Below, one piece after another: positions 20,601 to 31,039 of a stretch of DNA of 64,000 nucleotides. This DNA comes from Tritrichomonas musculus (Eukaryota > Parabasalia > Tritrichomonadida > Tritrichomonadidae): assembly GCA_039105265.1 (NCBI GenBank), contig JAPFFF010000011.1, forward strand, positions 4,526,001 to 4,590,000, written 5' to 3'. Numbering within the stretch: the stretch's first letter is position 1; each line of letters opens with the position of its first letter. Below the pieces are notes generated by a model. The model did not search any database. It saw nothing but the letters and a program-made list of their open reading frames with translations, and was not told where the DNA came from. The translations under genes and the position numbers were made by a program.

Positions 20601-23600
20601 ATCAGGCATGTATTTTAATGTTAATTCAACTAAATCCCATCGACCAGTCTGAAGTGCAGCCTTGCCAAAATTAACGGCAAGTTTCATTTTTTGATGAGAT
20701 TTCAAAGTTCTGAAATATTCAATGTGATCAATGATTTGATCAAACATCGCCATCTCTGACAATGCTTGTGTCAAATTAACAAAAGATTGGAAATCTTTAC
20801 TCTTATTGAACTTGCTTCGATAAATCGACTCAACTTGATCCCAAAATCTTAATCTAGACAAGACTTCAGCCTTATTTAAAGAACTATTATTGAATGCTTT
20901 TTGCTGACTATTCTCCCAAACACCAATTGCGTCTGGCCAATTCTTCATTTGTACAAGAATTTCAACCAATTGGCCAATTACAGCTGTGTTTTGTGGTGTC
21001 TTGTCAAGAAGACCTTGTTGAATATGAAGTGCATAAGCAATGTAACCGAACTTCAAGGATGCTTGGACAATTATTTCAGGCTCAATTTGTAAAGGCTGTT
21101 CAATTTTATCCATGAAAACAAGTAAACCGAGAATCTCATTCATTACTGGCTCGTAATTGTCATTTGTCTTGAGAATGTCTCGAATGGATGTAACTATTGT
21201 CTCTCTGCCTTCTGGTGAAGTTTCTTTCCAACAACTTAAGAAGGCAACATTGAAGAGCTTCAACGCAAGCGGATGATAAGAAGTAGCCAATGTTGTGCAG
21301 GCTCTCATTTGGTCAATTGGCGAGTTAGATATGCAAGCAAGAATTAATGACCGAATCCATTGGTCCATGTGTCTATCTTGGCCAGTTGTTGGCGTGTGAA
21401 ATTTAGCAATGATTGTATCTTCGCTGAACTGGTGCTTGATTTTATTTGATATTCTCGCAGTGTAGAATGTACGACGCTTAGGTTGACACAGTGGCTTGAA
21501 TTTGTACAACCTTTCATGTGTATAAAACAATTTACTATCATCTGTTTTCATTGATTTAACTTCGTCGATTAATGACTGCAATTTTGGATTGATCATCTTT
21601 GATTTCTGAAGTGCTTCCATTAATGGCTTTGAAGCATAATAAAAGTTAGTCTTTTGTGCTTGGAACAAAGCATACAAGAGTTCATAACTTGCTTTCCTAG
21701 TGACGCCTGTTTCGTCATCTTCATAAAAGAGGCCAAAAGTGACAGCTCTTATCATTGGTCCCAAATATTTATAAAGGTCAACTGTTTTGACTATTTCTGT
21801 CAATGTTTCAAGTGCGGCTATTCGGACACCTCTTAATGACTGTTCGCACAAGATTGTGTTGCAAATGAATGGAATAATAATGAACAATAATTCAATTGAA
21901 TAGACGCTCAAAATTGAGAAGACAGAGAGAACCCTCTTTGCTATTCGTTCATTCGTATTCTTGCTTTCATCGAGGCAGCGAACAAGGAGCTGAATTGAAT
22001 CTGGCGTGTAAGAGCAGACACCATCACGAATTGAATAGAGAAAGGCCAAAACAAGGTCTAAAAATTGAATGGCTAATTGGTTGGAGAAACGATTATGGAT
22101 CAAATCAAGAGAACGCTTCAAAAACGGTGACGTATTGTGTGTCGAGTTGTCTATAAGCTCCGTGTATAATGGTAATATCTCCTTGATCTCTTCATCTGTC
22201 GATTTCTCCATCACTTCAAGCAGCCTCGATACAAAATTGTCGAAATAAGTGAGCATATACATGCGCGGAAAGTGAAGCACTTGGACTAACGCTTGGATGA
22301 CTTCCAGATAAAACTCTTTGAGATTGTCATCGCGAAATATCGACAGTAACGACGACGCTGAGAACGAAACTAGGTACTGTTCGAGCGAGCTTTCTTTGAG
22401 AAGAAGCGAATCATCAATTTTTGTGTCAGAATCTCGCGATGGATGAAAAAATTCACGAGCAAGGGCTTCATCGGTGTATTTGGGCGATTGGCAGGACTTC
22501 GGAGGTGGCTTCTGATGCACTTCAACAACGCCGATGGCGCCAAGAACCTTTAATGTTCGCATTCGGGCTTTTCTTGAACGAGTTTTGGCTAGAAATGTTG
22601 AGCATGCTGACAGGATCATGGGTGTCTTGGTCCTGTAGGATAAATCTGAGCCTGGAAAAGTTAAGAGACTCAGAAAAAGCTGCATGATTGATAATGATAG
22701 ATTACGGCAATTTCGAGTTAGCAAGATATTACAGATTAAAGGAATCAAAATATCACCATAATGAGCAACTTGGCCAGAATCAAGTGGTGCTACTAGTGAC
22801 AATGAATCCATGATTCCAATTAAAATAGTGTTGACTGCATCTTCTTCCATAAAATTCTCATATTTGGTGTTAGGAGACGTTGGTACATATAATAATGTGC
22901 TTAATACTATGTCCATGATGGCACCTGAGTATGATTTAATCATAGATTTTGAGGCATTAATAAGATCGGGCAAAGTTTCAATATAACGCGCTTTCTGTCG
23001 AACATTTAATGCATGTCGAATGTAAAAGAAGCAATCGCTTAGGGCATCTCGAGATAATGATGTAATTGCTAATGGATTATATTTTAACAATTCAGCCATT
23101 AATTTAAATGTGGCTTTACGAACAGTGATGGAGTCATCACCAATGAAAATTTCAAGATATTTGATATGGTCAGGTAATGCTAATAGTTCAATGCAATTAC
23201 TGCCAACTGTATTGATAATTGATGAACGAACTTGAGCAGAACTATCATAAATTGCGAGTTGTAATAAATTATCAGTAATTTTTTCAGTTTTAATAGATTT
23301 GCTGCTTTTGGCGATATTATAAATAGCTTTAGGAGAAAGAGATCGAATTTCATCTGATGGTGATAAAAATAAATTGATAACTTCATCTAGTAAGTGATCT
23401 TGCTCCACTATAACTTCAGGAGGTAATTGAGAGAGCAAATTTAATGCTATTATTGGATCTGGTGATTGCAATTCTGCTTTAATACGTTCTGTTAAAATAT
23501 CTATTAGTTCACCTTTATCATTGTTTTCATAAGAATTTTCAATTGTGCTGTTGGCTTGTAAGTATTGAAGAATAATATCTGCTGCACTGGATTGAAAAGC

Positions 23601-24782
23601 CAACCCATGTGGAATCGAAAACAGTGCCACAAAAAACTGTAGATAACTTTGAGTCATAGGCATTTTTATAAGCTCTTTAATTAAATCATAGTCAATTGGT
23701 AAGCATGCTTTGCCAAATCTATTCAGCATTGCAGTAAGAAGAGTAAAATCACTGTCTGGTTCAGTTATTAATTCTTTTGCGAATTCTTTGAGTTCAGTTA
23801 GCTTAGTAATCATATAATCTGGTATTGTTCTGCATAAAAGAGCTAATGATGAAACTATTTCTTTAGGAAATTCGAATAATATTGATTCCGTGTTTGAAAA
23901 AAGTTCATCAGCTATATTATCAACAAAAATCTTTGGATCAACTTGTGATAGAGCAGCAATGGCAACAAATTGTGCTTGTTTGACAAGCATTGGTGAATCA
24001 TAATCTAGCTCTTCGAATAATGAATAATATTCAAGTATTTTTGGTAGAAAATAATCAGGGCAATTATTAATTAATTGCTCAAAAAGAATTAAAGCAGTAT
24101 AATTTTTTAAACTTGCATTGAAATTGAGTAATTTTGTGCATAATTTGGTGAAAAAATCTAAATATTGCTCCAAATCGCTTCTTCCATAACGAACAACTGC
24201 TCTGGTATACATGCAAATGGCATCTGCTGTAGCTCTTAATACTTGAGTTGATTCATGAGAAACAAGAATCCAAATAATAGATTGAAGGGATGGGAAAAAA
24301 ACGACAACAGAAGATCCGGCATTAGAAGATAGAGATCCAAGTAAATGAGCAGCTGCAAGTGGTCTTGCACGTCTCCCATTTGCTCGGCACCATCCTACGC
24401 AGCGATTAAAAACGTGAGTAACATATAAGCCTTGTTCAACATCAGGGTGGTGAATTAATCTTCCAACACACCAACTTGTAAAGCGTACATATTCGATGTC
24501 AGTTTGTGGAAGTAATCGGTCAATTATTTGAGTAAGTTTTGGAAAGTTATGATATCCAAATCTATATAAAGCAACAACTCCAATCGATGCGCGTATAGCA
24601 TTAGGGTGAGATGATGAATTCTTTGAAATTCGTAGAAGTGTTTCAAGGAAAGTGTCGATATATGAACTAAGTGATGAATTTGGAATTCTTACCATTTCAA
24701 GATAAAAGCGCTGATAATATGTCTCGGATACTTGCTGCATTTCAACAAATGTTCTAGGTATTGCAAGTTTCTCGAGATCCAT
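17679..24782 (-). CDS. TOR: TOR protein kinase (PI3K-related kinase)
   Basis: 2367 residues, complete, similar in length to yeast and human TOR. Order: N-terminal HEAT solenoid (to about 1200), FAT region (about 1200-1850), FRB-like helical bundle (about 1860-1960), PI3K-like kinase domain (about 1980-2250) with QYLLKGHEDLRLDERIMQ, the catalytic loop GLGDRHPSN (about 2180) and metal-binding HIDFGD (about 2200), then PFRLTRMM. The last 32 residues form the FATC domain and end in YSGWCPFW, almost the YIGWCPFW end of animal and yeast TOR, which separates it from ATM, ATR and SMG1. TOR controls growth in response to nutrients in TORC1/TORC2. The FRB surface lacks several rapamycin-contact residues (see findings). 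ATG at 24782 is preceded by a TCATTA initiator 34 bases upstream. Confidence 0.95.
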   Translation of the reverse strand: MDLEKLAIPRTFVEMQQVSETYYQRFYLEMVRIPNSSLSSYIDTFLETLLRISKNSSSHPNAIRASIGVVALYRFGYHNFPKLTQIIDRLLPQTDIEYVRFTSWCVGRLIHHPDVEQGLYVTHVFNRCVGWCRANGRRARPLAAAHLLGSLSSNAGSSVVVFFPSLQSIIWILVSHESTQVLRATADAICMYTRAVVRYGRSDLEQYLDFFTKLCTKLLNFNASLKNYTALILFEQLINNCPDYFLPKILEYYSLFEELDYDSPMLVKQAQFVAIAALSQVDPKIFVDNIADELFSNTESILFEFPKEIVSSLALLCRTIPDYMITKLTELKEFAKELITEPDSDFTLLTAMLNRFGKACLPIDYDLIKELIKMPMTQSYLQFFVALFSIPHGLAFQSSAADIILQYLQANSTIENSYENNDKGELIDILTERIKAELQSPDPIIALNLLSQLPPEVIVEQDHLLDEVINLFLSPSDEIRSLSPKAIYNIAKSSKSIKTEKITDNLLQLAIYDSSAQVRSSIINTVGSNCIELLALPDHIKYLEIFIGDDSITVRKATFKLMAELLKYNPLAITSLSRDALSDCFFYIRHALNVRQKARYIETLPDLINASKSMIKSYSGAIMDIVLSTLLYVPTSPNTKYENFMEEDAVNTILIGIMDSLSLVAPLDSGQVAHYGDILIPLICNILLTRNCRNLSLSIMQLFLSLLTFPGSDLSYRTKTPMILSACSTFLAKTRSRKARMRTLKVLGAIGVVEVHQKPPPKSCQSPKYTDEALAREFFHPSRDSDTKIDDSLLLKESSLEQYLVSFSASSLLSIFRDDNLKEFYLEVIQALVQVLHFPRMYMLTYFDNFVSRLLEVMEKSTDEEIKEILPLYTELIDNSTHNTSPFLKRSLDLIHNRFSNQLAIQFLDLVLAFLYSIRDGVCSYTPDSIQLLVRCLDESKNTNERIAKRVLSVFSILSVYSIELLFIIIPFICNTILCEQSLRGVRIAALETLTEIVKTVDLYKYLGPMIRAVTFGLFYEDDETGVTRKASYELLYALFQAQKTNFYYASKPLMEALQKSKMINPKLQSLIDEVKSMKTDDSKLFYTHERLYKFKPLCQPKRRTFYTARISNKIKHQFSEDTIIAKFHTPTTGQDRHMDQWIRSLILACISNSPIDQMRACTTLATSYHPLALKLFNVAFLSCWKETSPEGRETIVTSIRDILKTNDNYEPVMNEILGLLVFMDKIEQPLQIEPEIIVQASLKFGYIAYALHIQQGLLDKTPQNTAVIGQLVEILVQMKNWPDAIGVWENSQQKAFNNSSLNKAEVLSRLRFWDQVESIYRSKFNKSKDFQSFVNLTQALSEMAMFDQIIDHIEYFRTLKSHQKMKLAVNFGKAALQTGRWDLVELTLKYMPDDSVPGMALKAMNAIHKGNVEMVDGFIDKGFSLLASRPITFLADNQRVHPETMQMAQTLVEICEMKRRLFHYYEATDIDEVWNERLKTAPQDFDLWFHLLANRVRMIDARDDNLIKFFTLKSATLGTKIHSNVFDLLLPDFNFEISPDLHKICYVVLHWNVGEKQRALSEMKKLTTIVDPPLNSRCHFLYASWLLEGDENDSIDVIKDAFNHLKIVVDSFSDKYSSFSKISNPEFSVFSNSTSIDNFGFIVDFRDVAREVNRIKNKKDRRFQPLSIDLESPDVIKNVQKAQENCGTLILPSQILKELTTDQTVVEQLRKWSDVNASLISLDQDNFEDYVTNAINALTLCAKLSPSFPDVVQLLNIFFEHANEERIFRATASFIEALQPKQLIQATPQLLIQLSHPSEEVASFVHNTVLSLLKEHYHALIFSVIVMKHSTNKARGLAANKILEEFNSLKPQVYAEVELIRKSMLMAAVTWSERVLQYITDAFEHYQRNRIDRMLISLNSILKLVKKPKCDMHYQFIKQYGSSIQSLDQILKIFDPKIKNTMDQLSQWCKIMQDKIGEELKRVRVIRLSSISKELHEKTGFFMAVPCTYKPSKPVNHIQYFVGQFSVYMTKQQPKDVIIRGEDGNFYQYLLKGHEDLRLDERIMQFFRLINSLIIKSFFFQQNMIQTMGVIPLSLQHGLVQWVPGTETLRSIIEGQRKIHNRDPMEEYTLIDNFSDVPFDLLLQIQKLQLIKKIFKNTPDSDLASFFWLKASNAEMWMKQTSTFAISTGMTSIVGYIIGLGDRHPSNLLIDRFTGKVIHIDFGDCFERAARRALLPEVVPFRLTRMMVKAMGPTGVNGNFLTSFVNMSQILRENKRVLVMVLSTFVHEPLVDPDIEEDKKAALNTPPLIVMKAKAEEAAARSYHPAEEAGIQSSVEMRKRVYQKLTGNDLGDDQKLSVENQATKLINTASDPYILSRMYSGWCPFW

Positions 24783-25636
24783 ATGATTTTAATTTAAAAA
24801 TTGGATTGATTATTAATGAAAAATTTCACCTTTTGATTTATACGATATGACTCTCAAAAAAAATAATATATAATTTGTATTTGAAAATACTAATGAAATG
24901 AAAGTTTTTCTTTTTTATATATCTATATTTATGTTTCTTCCTATATATATTATATAATAAACATATATTTTATACAAATAATTAAATAATTATTAAAATA
25001 TTTAGCTTTTCTTTTTTTTTAAGAGAAATTATAATTTATCAAAAAATTGAATTGCTAAAATCAATTTTTTAAAAAAATAAAATACCTATATGCTTGATAA
25101 ATAACTGTATAATTTAAAAACAAAGTTTAAATTAACTATATATTTTTATATTCTTTTATAAAATTATATTTATTTAAAAATAAATTTGAGAAAACATATA
25201 CTTAAATGTAGATTTTATTAATGCCACACCTAAAATTATGCCATTAGATATATATATAAAGATATCTTTATCCCATTAATGATTGCATTTAATGAGTAAT
25301 GTGTTTTTATTGCAAATAAATAATGATAATAATAAAATATTAAATTTAATATATAATTATTAATATGATTTTTAGAGAAGATTAAGCATTCTCTTAATTA
25401 TATTTTTGTAAATGATTATTAAAGTTGAAAAAACTATGTATTTTTCAAGATATATTTGTATTTGTATCAAAAAGTATTAATTCAACTGCATAATACAAAA
25501 ACAGAATATATGAACTAAGTGAAGAAATTTATGTAAAAGAAAAGAAAAACATGGTACAGATTTATCAAAGATTAAAAAAAAACAAAGTTTAATATAGCTT
25601 AAATACAAACAGAAGATATAAAAATAAGCAATAAAA
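24783..25636. other. Intergenic, about 850 bp
   Basis: Extremely AT-rich spacer between two minus-strand genes. It contains the TOR promoter at the left and the CK1 3' end at the right; otherwise A/T runs and TATATA stretches, no ORF, no RNA gene. Confidence 0.6.
24814..24819 (-). promoter_or_regulatory. Initiator (Inr) of the TOR gene
   Basis: On the minus strand this reads TCATTA, an exact fit to TCA(+1)Y(T/A)(T/A). It predicts a leader of about 35 bases before the ATG at 24782. Confidence 0.55.
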
Positions 25637-27079
25637 CTATTGTTTTGAAATGTTTTTTGGATTTCCTCGGTAATTCAATAGTAATCGTGATGAACTAGGT
25701 GCTGTATGCTTCTGAGATTTACGGGAATTATTAGATGACAACAATAATCTGGATTGTTTTTGAGAATCAGAAGCATTTTTTGTATGTAATAATTTTGAAT
25801 TATCATCATTGCATTGGCTAGGCTGCGAAGGTTGAGATAAATTATCATCATCAAAATCGTGAGGGAAATGATCAGAATTGCAATGATTGTAAGTATTAAT
25901 CATAGCATCAGCAGCTCTTTGATGTGTAGAGCTTTGCATTAGCATCTCATGATAAGGCGTGACTGATTTGGGATATGCTTTTCTATTTTTCTTAGATTGT
26001 AATGTAATCAAATTTACTGAATTCTGAGGAATTGTTTGAGAGAATGATGCAACTATTGGGATTGTTGTTTTACGTTTGTCAATAGTAGACCAATCATAAA
26101 CATAATCATATATATAGCCTTTCTTTATGAATAAATCTCTAAAAAGTTGCCTATAATATGAATAATCTGGCTGATCTGTGTATGATAAACATCTTGTACT
26201 ATTAATAAAATTTTCAAATTCTGGTGGAAGGCCTTCACAAAGATATTTTACTGGAGTATTCATTTTGGAGTATAATACATCTTTAAGAGATGAGTAGTAA
26301 AGCCAAGGAAGAGAGCCTGTTAATAAGTAAACTAAAAGGTATCCAAGACTTTCGAGGTCATCTCGCCTTGATATTTTAAGCCCTCTTTGGGCATTAATTG
26401 AAGAAAATACCAATGATCCTTGAATATTGTGTTTGTCTGAGAATGGTAAATGCTCACCATTTTGTTTATTAATATATCTTTTAGCAAGGCTTAGATCAAT
26501 TAGATGAAATTGATTTGAATTAGGAAATTTCCCAATGGCAATGTTTTCTGGTTTGATGTCTCCATGTACATAACCTTTTAAGTGAAAATATTGTAATCGA
26601 AGGAGTACTTGATCAGCAATTTGAAGGATGGTTTTGAGTGATAAACGAGCTATATGATTTGAATCACTTTGAATATTTTCCTTTATGAGGGTAGATAAGT
26701 TAGGTCCTAGCAGTTCAAGAATTAAATGTTCTCCTTCTCTATTTGAAATAAAATGCTTATACATTGGAAATCCTGGTGCACCAGCTACCATTTTATATAA
26801 TTTTGCTTCTCTCCTTAATGTTGATTTTTTTTTTGAAAATAATGTATTAGTTATTGCTTCAGAAGAAGATATCTGATTGTCATCATCACTACTGTGATGA
26901 TGTGAATGGCGATGGCTACGATGGTGTCCTTGATGCTTTTGTCCCTTTTGAGGGTATGGTTGAGATTTAATTGCGAAGCATTCATTAGAGCCATTTTTTG
27001 AGGCTGATGCAATACTACTATGAGATCCCGAACAAATTACATTTCTTAAAATGTAGTTTTTGGGAATAGGTATATTCAT
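25637..27079 (-). CDS. Casein kinase 1 family protein kinase, divergent
   Basis: 480 residues. Kinase domain at about 8-320: glycine loop CSGSHSSIAS (16-25), ATP lysine in FAIK (K38), helix-C glutamate in LRREAKL (E91), catalytic loop HGDIKPEN (172-179) and the CK1 hallmark SRRDDLESLGYLL (237-249) followed by GSLPW. The metal-binding DFG is replaced by DLS (195-197), and the usual GTARYAS after it by GSLVFSS. A histidine/serine/aspartate-rich insert (about 48-70) interrupts the N-lobe between K38 and E91. The C-terminal 150 residues are S/N/Q/H-rich, probably disordered. CK1 kinases phosphorylate primed serine/threonine sites. The aspartates needed for catalysis (D174, D195) are kept, so it may be active, but the DLS change is unusual. 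Confidence 0.9.
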   Translation of the reverse strand: MNIPIPKNYILRNVICSGSHSSIASASKNGSNECFAIKSQPYPQKGQKHQGHHRSHRHSHHHSSDDDNQISSSEAITNTLFSKKKSTLRREAKLYKMVAGAPGFPMYKHFISNREGEHLILELLGPNLSTLIKENIQSDSNHIARLSLKTILQIADQVLLRLQYFHLKGYVHGDIKPENIAIGKFPNSNQFHLIDLSLAKRYINKQNGEHLPFSDKHNIQGSLVFSSINAQRGLKISRRDDLESLGYLLVYLLTGSLPWLYYSSLKDVLYSKMNTPVKYLCEGLPPEFENFINSTRCLSYTDQPDYSYYRQLFRDLFIKKGYIYDYVYDWSTIDKRKTTIPIVASFSQTIPQNSVNLITLQSKKNRKAYPKSVTPYHEMLMQSSTHQRAADAMINTYNHCNSDHFPHDFDDDNLSQPSQPSQCNDDNSKLLHTKNASDSQKQSRLLLSSNNSRKSQKHTAPSSSRLLLNYRGNPKNISKQ

Positions 27080-30000
27080 TAAAAGTTTTCTTGATTTTGA
27101 GAGTATCTTTTTTTCTAAATTGAATTAAATAAAATATATTAAACTTTTGTTGAAAAAATTTTTTTTGATCAGAATATTTGAATTTGTAAATTATATCAAC
27201 TTACTCAATATTTGTTTTTATAAAAAACATTCTGAATGTTTTTTGAAATATGGAATTTTACAAAAATTTTTATATTATCATTTACCAGTATTTTATAAAA
27301 TATTTTGATTATATATATAATATTTAAATGAAATATATTTACTATACTTTAATTTTAAAATATTTTTATTTGTATAAAAGAAAAGGCTAGTATTATTTAA
27401 TTTTTTTTTTTTATGTAAAAATTTGTTTTTTAATAAATATTTTATTGCTCTCAAAATTAACATAAAAATTCATAGTCTCTCAGAATTTTATTAAATATAG
27501 CCATTTAAACACCCAATTATTTTTTATATTTGAAAGTAGTCTTTATTTTTAACAAAATTCAAAGGAGTATATCAAAAAATTGATAATAATTGAAAATCAT
27601 ATTTAGCCATGTTTAATATTTTATAACCTGTTCAATAAAAGCATTATATTATTTCAATATAGATTCAAAATTTAATAATTTGATATTAAAGGAAGGTTTG
27701 TTAAGTTGGCTATTTATCTTATGAAATGAGATGGTTGATCAAACTTTTTGAATAAATTGTATCAAAAGTTTTCATCTAACATCTTTTTTTATAAATTATA
27801 TTATATAATTGAATAAGAAACAATAAAATTGCTAATTATCAATGTTTCAATATTTCTCAACATTTAATATGGATTTTTAAAAAAACTTGTAAATTTATTT
27901 ATATTTTTATTTTTAGCATGTGTTATTAAAAATAAAGGGAAAATTCAGATTTGCAATTGAAGATTTTTTCTAAACGGCTTAATTTTCAATTTTCTAAAAA
28001 TATAAATTTTATATTCATAGAAAAAGTAATTATAGATCTTACAATAAAATAAAATATTTCAGAGTCTGGGAATGATTTGTTTAATAATTGAATTTATGTA
28101 TTTAATAATATAAATTAAAATGATCTTGGCAATATAGATTACAGATGAATACGAAAACACTTCTAATTGTTGATTTTAAATAAATGATCTATTAGATAAT
28201 GGAATTATAAAATCAGAAAGTTTTTTGAGAAGTACTCCAACTCACCGATATTTTAAATTTAATTGCAATATTTCTAATTTCTTAATATAAGTTATTATAT
28301 TGTGTAGCATTAATATAAGTTATAATAACAAAAATGATTTTTTACTTATGTATGTATGATTTTTTAATTTCAATATTTCTAATTTCTTAATATAATATTG
28401 TGTAGCATTAATATAAGTTATAATATTGCATTAATGCAATGAATTTATACGAGAAATCCTACATATAGCTAGAGTAACAATCTAAAATTAAAAAATCATA
28501 CATACATAAGTTAAATTAAAAATAGAAAGATTATTATAGAAGTTAGTACAATATACTGTTTAGATAATAAAATTATTAAATTTAATATTTGAAGTTGTAA
28601 GTGTAGCTTTGCATTTGCGTTTTGTGCAATTGAAATTTCGTATTTATTGTTCTTATTTGAGCTAAAAATTGCAAAATCAGAATCGTCAAAGAGAAAAATG
28701 TGAATAAATCTAAAATAGAAGAGCCTACGCTTGATTCTGTTTTCTCCATTTGATTATATCATCAGCTAGCTTGCCATTTTTGCATTCTAATAGTGTTTGC
28801 TCATGAAATTGGTGGAATCAAAAATGCTTTGTCTGGTAATAACAGTGATTTATTTAGAATTTTCTAAAATTCAATAGTTTATTTATCAACACTCCTTCTC
28901 AATTTTTAAAGAATCTTCAGAAATATAAGAGAATTGTTTCTCAATTTTTTTAGATTTTAGAGATAACGTAATTATTTTTTGTACGTTAAGTTCTCAATTT
29001 ATAAAACTTGCTTTCATAATAAAAAAAACTAGAATACGGGTTGTCTCGAAACTTTGCAAATAATTTTATTTTTCAATGTTCTATCAAATATATGAACAGC
29101 AGATGGAATGCTCAAAGTACTTTTGAAAATAAATTGAGTGAATTCAGATCCTTCTTAAATAAACGCTTTATAATGAAATGCAAAACTGATATATCATGAA
29201 TTTACTGAATCATTAAAAAACTCCAGATTCAAGGTAATTTTGAGGTATTTATATGAAACGGAAAAGTCCAATATATATTTAACAAAAGAATTGAATTGAA
29301 ATGTTCGTTATTTAGGAGTTTGTATATCATTACCTCAAAATTTGAATTAGAGTGGATAAAATTTTGTTAATTGGTCACTCAGATTAAAGAATACCATGAA
29401 ATTAAGACTTGAAATTAAAATTTATATTTTATATTGCTATGATATTGGAAAAAATCTCATAAGAAGATGCATATATAATATTACAATTTCATTATAATTA
29501 GATTTTACATTGAATGTATCTAATCCAAATATATGAGAATGATGTAATTTATTCATAATGAAGAATTCAATTTTTCTATTGATAATTTATAAGTCTTATT
29601 ATTTTTTATTTGCAATCATCTCACTCGCTTTTTAATATGTTTAGAAAAGAGTATAATTCGTGGTTCCAATTTTAAGCCATTCGGTAATTAGCGTAAAATG
29701 TGAAATAAGGGTCGCTAAAATAGTTGATTAAAACGGTTATTTAAACGGTTGTATAATGGAATTGAACAACAAATATTTCTAGAAAAACGTTATTTTAAAC
29801 AACCATTTTATTCTGTATTCTTTATCCATGATTGTATGTAATAGCTACACGACATGTTAATAAAAATAATTATTATCATTTTAATAAGGATAAAAATTAT
29901 TTGATTTTAAATAAATATTTAGAAATCCTCTTAAATTTTAAAAATGATGAATGTTAAATATCTTATCTATCATTAATGAAATATGGCTTGGACATGATCT

Positions 30001-30541
30001 TATGTTGAATCATTTTATTTCTGATTATTATATTTTTTGAAACTCCACTAATTATTTAATGTTGCTTCTAATCTAAGATTAGTAATCTTGTTAATATGTG
30101 TAAATTTCAAAAAAGATTAATATTATAATCTATAAAAATATATGATTCATTAAGCAATATATAAAAATAGTTTATGATTAGAAATATCAAAAGATTCTAA
30201 ACTTTATTATAATCTATTTTATAAATTTAATCACAACAAATAAATTAACAACGATATATATAACAACAAAAGATCATATAATAACATAATTATTAGCCAT
30301 TGCGAATATTAGCATTAATAAAATAATTGGATTTGGATGATAAATGCTTCTCTTGGATGTTGGATATTAGGTTTCATTCACTTTAAAATTAAATAAAAAT
30401 ATCAAAAAATCGTGTTGAATTTGATAGATCCCATTAAATGAATCACTAACATATTAGAATTACTTCTGTAATATAATAGTAAAGATATTGTTATAAATTC
30501 AAAAAAAAAAGTAAATTTCTATTCAATATAATGGTTTCAAA
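27080..30541. other. Gene-poor region, about 3.5 kb
   Basis: No open frame with coding character on either strand. AT-rich, with an inverted and a direct repeat at 28266-28511. On the minus strand near 28730-28815 a 26-codon stretch reads FHEQTLLECKNGKLADDI..., which looks coding-like but is flanked by stops, so part of 28600-29500 may be the remains of a decayed gene or mobile element that I cannot name. No RNA gene seen. Confidence 0.5.
28266..28511. repeat. 27-bp inverted repeat with a nearby direct repeat (MITE-like)
   Basis: ACTTATGTATGTATGATTTT and following bases at 28344-28370 are repeated exactly in reverse complement at 28485-28511, 27 bases in all with a 114-base spacer. A segment beginning CAATATTTCTAATTTCTTAA occurs at 28266-28327 and again, with a short gap, inside the spacer at 28371-28425. 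It looks like a small non-autonomous element or hairpin plus a local duplication. No clear target duplication. Confidence 0.5.
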
Positions 30542-31039
30542 TTAAATTGGAATCCATTGGAAAATATGAATCAAGCATGCAAAAAAAGAGTGTAATAAAA
30601 TAAATGACATTATATGAAAGGCAGGCCAAAGTCCAACTATAAAAAGGATAGACCCATAAACAAGTAAAAAAGAGCAAAAAAACATTGGAACTGGTGCAAC
30701 CTTATCCCATTTATCAACAGCAACCTTACGATTTTCTGGTCGTAATATTTTAAGTTTGAATAATAAATAGAAATATATTAAAATGAAAATCAAACACGTA
30801 ATCAATAAGTGATGCAAGCATTTTCGATTAATTCTGACGTCATAGAGTATTTTCTGAATGAAATGAGTAATTTTACAAATTATTATTAGTAAAATTATTG
30901 AAAAGATTGTTCGAATGATTGGTAAAAATAAATGCTTAGAATGTGAACTAGTTCTTTGATTAACTGGGCTGTAGATAAAAACTGCGCTTTCATTAAAATT
31001 GTTCTTAAATGATTTTGGGTAAGAAAAGCTCTCTTTCAT
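30542..31039 (-). CDS. Four-pass membrane protein, TMEM128-like
   Basis: 165 residues with four hydrophobic segments at about 38-58, 77-95, 116-136 and 140-160 and a short polar N terminus. The spacing, the segment VAPVPMFFCSFLLVYGSILF before an LWP turn and the closing hydrophobic helix resemble the animal ER membrane protein TMEM128, whose last part reads similarly around ALWHVWSF. TMEM128 has no well-defined biochemical role. The ATG at 31039 is preceded by a TCAAATT initiator-like motif 20 or so bases upstream, which supports this start. The gene stands alone among repeats; it could also be an unrelated four-pass protein. Confidence 0.5.
   Translation of the reverse strand: MKESFSYPKSFKNNFNESAVFIYSPVNQRTSSHSKHLFLPIIRTIFSIILLIIICKITHFIQKILYDVRINRKCLHHLLITCLIFILIYFYLLFKLKILRPENRKVAVDKWDKVAPVPMFFCSFLLVYGSILFIVGLWPAFHIMSFILLHSFFACLIHIFQWIPI

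Noticed and set aside
27080-30541. Hidden large mobile element of the kinds known from trichomonads
   Set aside because: I could recognise no integrase, polymerase, ATPase or other element protein and no terminal repeats; only a short coding-like scrap near 28730-28815.
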